Below are positions 59,431-64,000 of a stretch of DNA of 64,000 nt, piece after piece. The notes under the pieces were generated by a model. It made no database searches. It saw only the letters and a list, made by a program, of their open reading frames with translations, and was not told the origin of the DNA. Origin of the DNA: Branchiostoma floridae. Taxonomy: Eukaryota; Chordata; Leptocardii; Amphioxiformes; Branchiostomatidae. Both the position numbers and the translations under genes were made by a program. Where the stretch lies: contig NC_049987.1 of assembly GCF_000003815.2 (NCBI RefSeq), positions 21,338,187-21,402,186 of the forward strand, given 5' to 3'. Positions within the stretch are counted from its first letter, which is position 1. Each line of letters begins with the position of its first letter.

Positions 59431-61952
59431 CTGCAGAATGAGAAGGTTTGTACATATGTTAACACAAGACTAACAACTGTTAAGTCTAGAGTGCAGACTA
59501 CAAAGAAATTACAGCAAAAAAACTGACTGATGAAGTATACATCATATGGACACCTACACTTGTGGTAGTGAACAGCTTAAATGACTATTAACAGCTTAGA
59601 CATCATGGTCTATTTGTGAGTCAACATACAAATGTATTTCTCTAAACCCATTACGATGGAATAGACAGAATGAAAAGATGTCAGTTTTGACAGTTGCTAG
59701 GACAAGATATGTATTACATTCTTCTTTTATCAAGTTGTTTGGCTGCATTACCTCTGAATAGTGGTGCTGATAAAGATATTTTGATGCGCATCATGAGGAA
59801 ACTCACCACCACTACCAGCCTGACTCTGAGTTGGACTGCTGTTCCTCCTTTCCAGATGGGAGAAACATTCCGGGCAGAGAGCTGCATGTACACGTTCATC
59901 CACAACACCCTCACAACTTGGGGCTGTGCATGGCTGTAGAGCTGGGTTGATCCCGCCATTCCTCATAGCAGGAAGGTTTGCCTTTCTTTTAGCTTCTTTG
60001 TAGTTGTTCCTGGGTGCCCTAGAGCTGACCTGAGCTCTGCTATTGGCTGTTTGGCTTTGCTGCATGTTGACTAATGCTGCATCCTCCTGTTTACTCCAAC
60101 AGTCCAGACAGAAGCCGCCTGCTTGAGGTAGTCCTAGTCCTGAACAACCTGCCATCTTACAGGTTCCACCAAGGTCTGGGTATTGAGCAGGACCAGGTAA
60201 TTGTACTTGGGAAGGCACATCTGTGGCATAGGTTCGGGCAAAGCTGGCAGGTTTACCTCGAATGCTGCTTGTATTCCTCTTGGCTTGCATGGAGGCTTCA
60301 AATACTTTACTTGGTGGGGTTTCAGGACTGTAACTTTGGTGTGGCCCTAGTGTGCCTGAACGCTGAGTGTTTCTGTCAGAATGCTCCCCTGTTGACTTCC
60401 CTCTAGCTTGCTGTTGTTGAGACTTCTGTACCACCAAGGATGAGGATGAGGTGACTGCGGTCTGAGGCCTCTTTGGTTTCATTGTCTGTGCTCCTTTCTG
60501 CTTGTGCTTCTGGTTGACTGTCCTACCAATATGTACAGGTGTGCCTGCCCTAGAGGAGCTGCCCTGCCGAGATGTCAAACTCTCTCTCCTCTCTCTCCTC
60601 TTCTCTGCTGAGTTCTTCCTGTGGCACTTTGTACAGTACCCTCCATTCTGGGGACAGGGGGACCCTTTGCACTCTGGATTCTTGCAGGTTGGTTTTCTGG
60701 GTGGGGCGGAGAAAAGTTTTGGTTTTGGTGCAGATTGTCGAGGTACGGGTCCAGGATTGCTTTTCACTGCTGCAGCGTAACTTGGCCTGGAAGCTGCACT
60801 CACAGATCCATCATTTTGAGAGTTCTTATTCCTACCATTTGGGGTCCTGTGAATGTCTTGCATAATCATGCCATCAGAGTGCTGACCTTCCTCATTTGCT
60901 ACATGTTGCTGTACTTGTGATCTTCCAGTGTCTGCTCCATTTAAAGGATTGGCTATGTTCCTTTGTGACGGCAGTGGTGGTGCAGATGCCCTTGGTTGGA
61001 CTGATGAGCTGCCAGAAGGTCCTGCTATGGTATGTTGTGATTGTCCAAAGTTTGATAAGGTAGCAATGTTTTCTTGAATAGGCAGTGGTGGTACAGTCGC
61101 TGCTGCATAGTCAGGTGGTGCCATTCTCAACTGTTCTGGGTTCACCACTGTTGCAGTTTGTTCCCCTTGATGAAGCTTCATCCTCAGAAGGCTCTCATCC
61201 ATTGGACTGTGACTGGCTTGTGGTCCATCCACATCCTCTGTACATGGCACAGGCATGCGCATACTTTCAGTTGTGCGTGTAGTGTTGTCTGTGGGACTGT
61301 TAGATGTAGCTTTGGCCAGGGGACGTACAACGCTTACTGGCTTCTGAAATGAAGACAGAGTCAGAGAGCCATTCCTTTGCTGGGGAGTCCCTTCACAGTC
61401 ACACTCAACCAAGTCCTTAAAGAGGTTCAGATGGTCTGGGAGAGGAGTGATGTCAAGTGCAGCCAGCAGGGTGTCATCACTACTGTCTGCAGCTGGAATG
61501 ATGTTGAGATACTCAGACAGCACATCTCTATCCTCCTCCTCAGGGAGAATGTACTGAACTGGCAGCCTCTCCCCAGTCTGCCTCATCAAGGAGATGGTCT
61601 GTGGAGGATGCTGTGTAGATGGAGAGGCACCATTCTGGGGCGGTGTCTGGGTCGTCAGCAGAGGAGTGAAGTGCTGGTTGTTGTATCCCAGGAGAATCGG
61701 AGAGCGGACACATTCTGCTGGTGTATGGAGAAGGGGAAGGTAGATGCCGCCAAACGGGATCGGAGCCCAAGAGTTGCCTTCATCATCTCGGACTGAGGTG
61801 TCTGCAAAGACCACGATAGGACGGTGCAGGATGTTGGCAATGACGAAGATGTGGAACTCTTCCAGCGGCCTGTACCTGGTCTGGTTGGGTTCAGTTTCGT
61901 TTGGAGCTGCGGAGGCCATCTGAACCATGGTGTCCCACTCTCCATTCCACTG
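58823..61952 (-). CDS. A20-family OTU deubiquitinase, 3' part (gene 3, 5' exons missing)
   Basis: Two exons (61952-59807 and 59430-58823) give the last 917 residues. The first opens QWNGEWDT after TTGCAG in the same phase as exon 4 of genes 1 and 2. It holds the second half of the OTU domain: LEEFHIFVIANIL, APIPFGGIYLPL and the catalytic His in NNQHFTPLL. Five finger-like units follow. Two are canonical (PTCKNPEC, GTCKMAGC), one has 12 middle residues (PCTAPSC), one ends C-x2-H (QRCVTKGC) and the last begins C-x2-C (VCPKC). There is no ZnF7-like finger. A PPDY motif lies at 61118-61107. 'RDDEG..APIPFGG' recalls Cezanne/OTUD7, 'ILLGY' recalls A20. The cysteine-loop exons are absent from the window. 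Low-complexity Ser/Pro/Gln linkers fill the rest. Confidence 0.88.
59807..61952 (-). CDS. gene 3 large OTU/finger exon
   Basis: 2146 bp, ending in phase 1 at a GTGAGT donor (59806-59801). Exon size class and phases match exon 4 of genes 1 and 2. Confidence 0.87.
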
Positions 61953-62142
61953 CTGCAAGGCAAGGTTTGCTGTGAGTGCTCAGGGGGATATTTTTGTGTA
62001 TGTCAAGTGAATACACATTACATCTGTCCAAGAGCTTTCCAAAATAATAACGCCATACTGATTCGATAAAATGGCTGACAATGTCTGGGCATCCCAAAAC
62101 AAATGTGAGCATGAAAAACAACATCACAAGCTATCACAACAC

Positions 62143-62186
62143 AACTCTAACCCTAACTCTAACCTTAACTCTAACCCTAACCCTAC
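62143..62186. repeat. telomere-like (CTAACC)n repeats next to the gap
   Basis: Degenerate CTCTAACCCTAA units run directly into the N stretch. They are a likely cause of the assembly break. Confidence 0.75.
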
Positions 62187-62286
62187 NNNNNNNNNNNNNN
62201 NNNNNNNNNNNNNNNNNNNNNNNNNNNNNNNNNNNNNNNNNNNNNNNNNNNNNNNNNNNNNNNNNNNNNNNNNNNNNNNNNNNNNN
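62187..62286. other. assembly gap of 100 N
   Basis: Exactly 100 undetermined bases, the usual placeholder for a gap of unknown size. Confidence 0.99.
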
Positions 62287-62305
62287 TTCTTCCCATCTTC
62301 TCCCA

Positions 62306-62699
62306 AAGGGACACAAACTGGATATCCAGAATACGGACTTCCGGTGCCGTCAGCCATGGTGGTTGACAGGACCGTATTAATATATATATATAAAGTGATT
62401 CTTTACGCTCAGGTTTCCATATTTGATGCTCGCGACACGGCTAGGGCTACGTATGTGCTATAATGACAGATGCTTACTTCGTAATTTGAGTGATCGATAT
62501 CCGCTGTTCTAGATCTTCACGCAACCGTTGAACCTAGAATTCTGACGATTATTTGAGGGTTAAACCGGCCGCTGGACTCCCTAAAATGATTTGGCTTGTG
62601 CAAACTGTGTTGATTTAGTGTAAGTTTATGCGATCCAACATTTTGACGTGATTGACGGCACCGGAAGTCCACATTCTGGACATCCAGTTTGTGTCCTTT
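62306..62699. mobile_element. foldback MITE beside the gap
   Basis: Arms at 62306-62350 and 62653-62699 are about 45 bp and mostly complementary (GACTTCCGGTGCCGTCA at left, TGACGGCACCGGAAGTC at right). Confidence 0.75.
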
Positions 62700-64000
62700 T
62701 TCGGAAAGGGACACGAACCCGATACACCATCGCACGAATTCAGTTTTCAGGGTCTGGCTCAGTTGGACTGTGTAGGCCCTGAAAACAATCTGGCATCCAG
62801 GCTAGTTTCATGTTCAAGTATACCGAAACCATTGTATGTTTCTATGTTTTATAAAGTATAGAGAAATGTTATTGTCTTTGGTTCCTACATCAAAAAGACG
62901 CTCTGAAAATTGACCTGTTTTTTTTTCGGGCAAACCCGTTGCTCCTCAAATTTACTAAATGACTTTGGACATTAATTTAGAAGGACATTAATTTAGCGTT
63001 CACAGTCACTTTGCAATGCACGGAATATCTACACTCTTGTAACTGGCAAACATTGTATGAAAAGGCATATGTTTAAACACTATGTAGGTCTAGATCTAAG
63101 TAAGGTCTTTCGGTCGCACCGTAGGGCGTTGTTTACACCCATGCAACCTACACCTACTGCCTTCGCGCCCTACCTCTTCCCGGCCCCGCGTCTGCCTCCG
63201 AGGTGCCTCCGCGATGCCTCCGAGATGTTTCGTTACGGGCTTTCGCACAGACAGTCTGAGAACTTACGTATCCCTCCATCATCATTCACTAACAGTTTCC
63301 GCCTCACTGACGTGAATTTAGAATAATCTCATTCCAAAGGCCCTTTCAAGGACTGTGACGCACTACTTATTACCCGAATTTCTATCGAGGATAAATACTG
63401 TATGCACAGTGTTCGGTGTGTCACGAACATAATCTATTCAGGACACGTACGGCTGGGTTAGGCTTAGGTCACATTTCCAAAGCGGAGCCCTGCCGGGATG
63501 TAAGAAACGAAAAATTAAAATATATATTACACAAATCATGCCCATGAATCTTATTTTGACATTTTGTGTATTTTGATGTATTTTATATCATTCTTTTGGC
63601 TCCCAAAAGCTGCCCGGCTGGGCCCGCTTTGGAAATTCCATGACACACATTCCATTTTCATGCACAATGTTAGAAACGTTAGCTTAGACTATGTAATGAA
63701 AATACAAGTATTATCTCTGGCAAATAGCTTTATTTTGTTCTAGTCGGCAGGCCTTAGCAAGCCCACACGCACATTATGCAAATTATTAACACGGAGGTTC
63801 GGTACCGGTGAGACAGTTTAGAAATAGGGGCATTTTAGGAACACTAGAAGTTTCCTAAAAACAAACTAGTCAACAATCATAGGACGTAAGGAAGATGTGA
63901 TTTCATGATCATGTTAAAAACAGTACAACAACAGTACCTGCAGTGTTGTTTCCGAGTCCTCACGATCACGAAAAATCAAACCTGTAAGTCAGTTTACTTC
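62700..64000. other. no gene recognised
   Basis: A short hairpin (GTTTTCAGGG/CCCTGAAAAC) lies at about 62742-62784. No exon with the OTU cysteine loop was found on the minus strand, so the start of gene 3 is beyond the window or in the gap. Confidence 0.4.

Noticed and set aside
62071..62463. Open frames spanning the N gap.
   Set aside because: They exist only because N codons were read through.

Overview
The window looks like animal genomic DNA from a lancelet (amphioxus, Branchiostoma-like). It has intron-rich genes with GT/AG splice sites, an A20 family with invertebrate-style finger expansion, and a dense mix of small DNA transposons, tRNA-derived SINEs and local satellites. The species is inferred; no search was possible.

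The core is a cluster of three A20/TNFAIP3-like genes, which encode OTU-family deubiquitinases with A20-type zinc fingers that normally restrain NF-kB signalling. Gene 1 (+, coding 10088-15488, six coding exons, 1273 aa) and gene 2 (-, coding 31565-20301, seven coding exons, 1639 aa) are both complete. They lie tail to tail as a recent inverted duplication, and even their intron 4 sequences align. Gene 3 (-, 61952-58823) is a more diverged paralogue whose first OTU exons, including the catalytic cysteine, are not in the window. Genes 1 and 2 carry 12 and 13 A20-type fingers against seven in human A20, and gene 3 carries five. All three have PPxY motifs, the ligand of Nedd4/Itch WW domains. The likely gene 1 promoter has two consensus kB sites, a CCAAT box and a TATA box, which fits NF-kB feedback control.

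Layout. 1-7.9 kb holds repeats and unannotated sequence. At 7.96-8.06 kb (-) is the first recognisable exon of a fatty-acid-amide-hydrolase-2-like gene. 9.5-15.5 kb is gene 1. 15.5-20.3 kb is the convergent 3' region. 20.3-31.6 kb is gene 2, with two tandem mobile elements and a 110-bp satellite in intron 4. 32.3-32.5 kb has a possible OTU relic. 33.8-34.7 kb is a TIR element. 36.8-37.6 kb is a frame-broken and truncated TRAF-like sequence. 38-46.5 kb is a field of small DNA transposons (hAT-like, a 120-bp foldback, piggyBac-like) plus a perfect 69-bp palindrome. 48.9-50.8 kb holds an LTR-like unit and a 182-bp satellite. 51-57 kb is mostly unassigned. 57-58 kb holds SINEs nested in a MITE. 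58.8-62 kb is gene 3, followed by telomere-like repeats, a 100-N assembly gap and another foldback element.

The A20 proteins, the kB sites in the gene 1 promoter and the nearby TRAF fragment all point to ubiquitin-dependent control of innate-immune NF-kB signalling.
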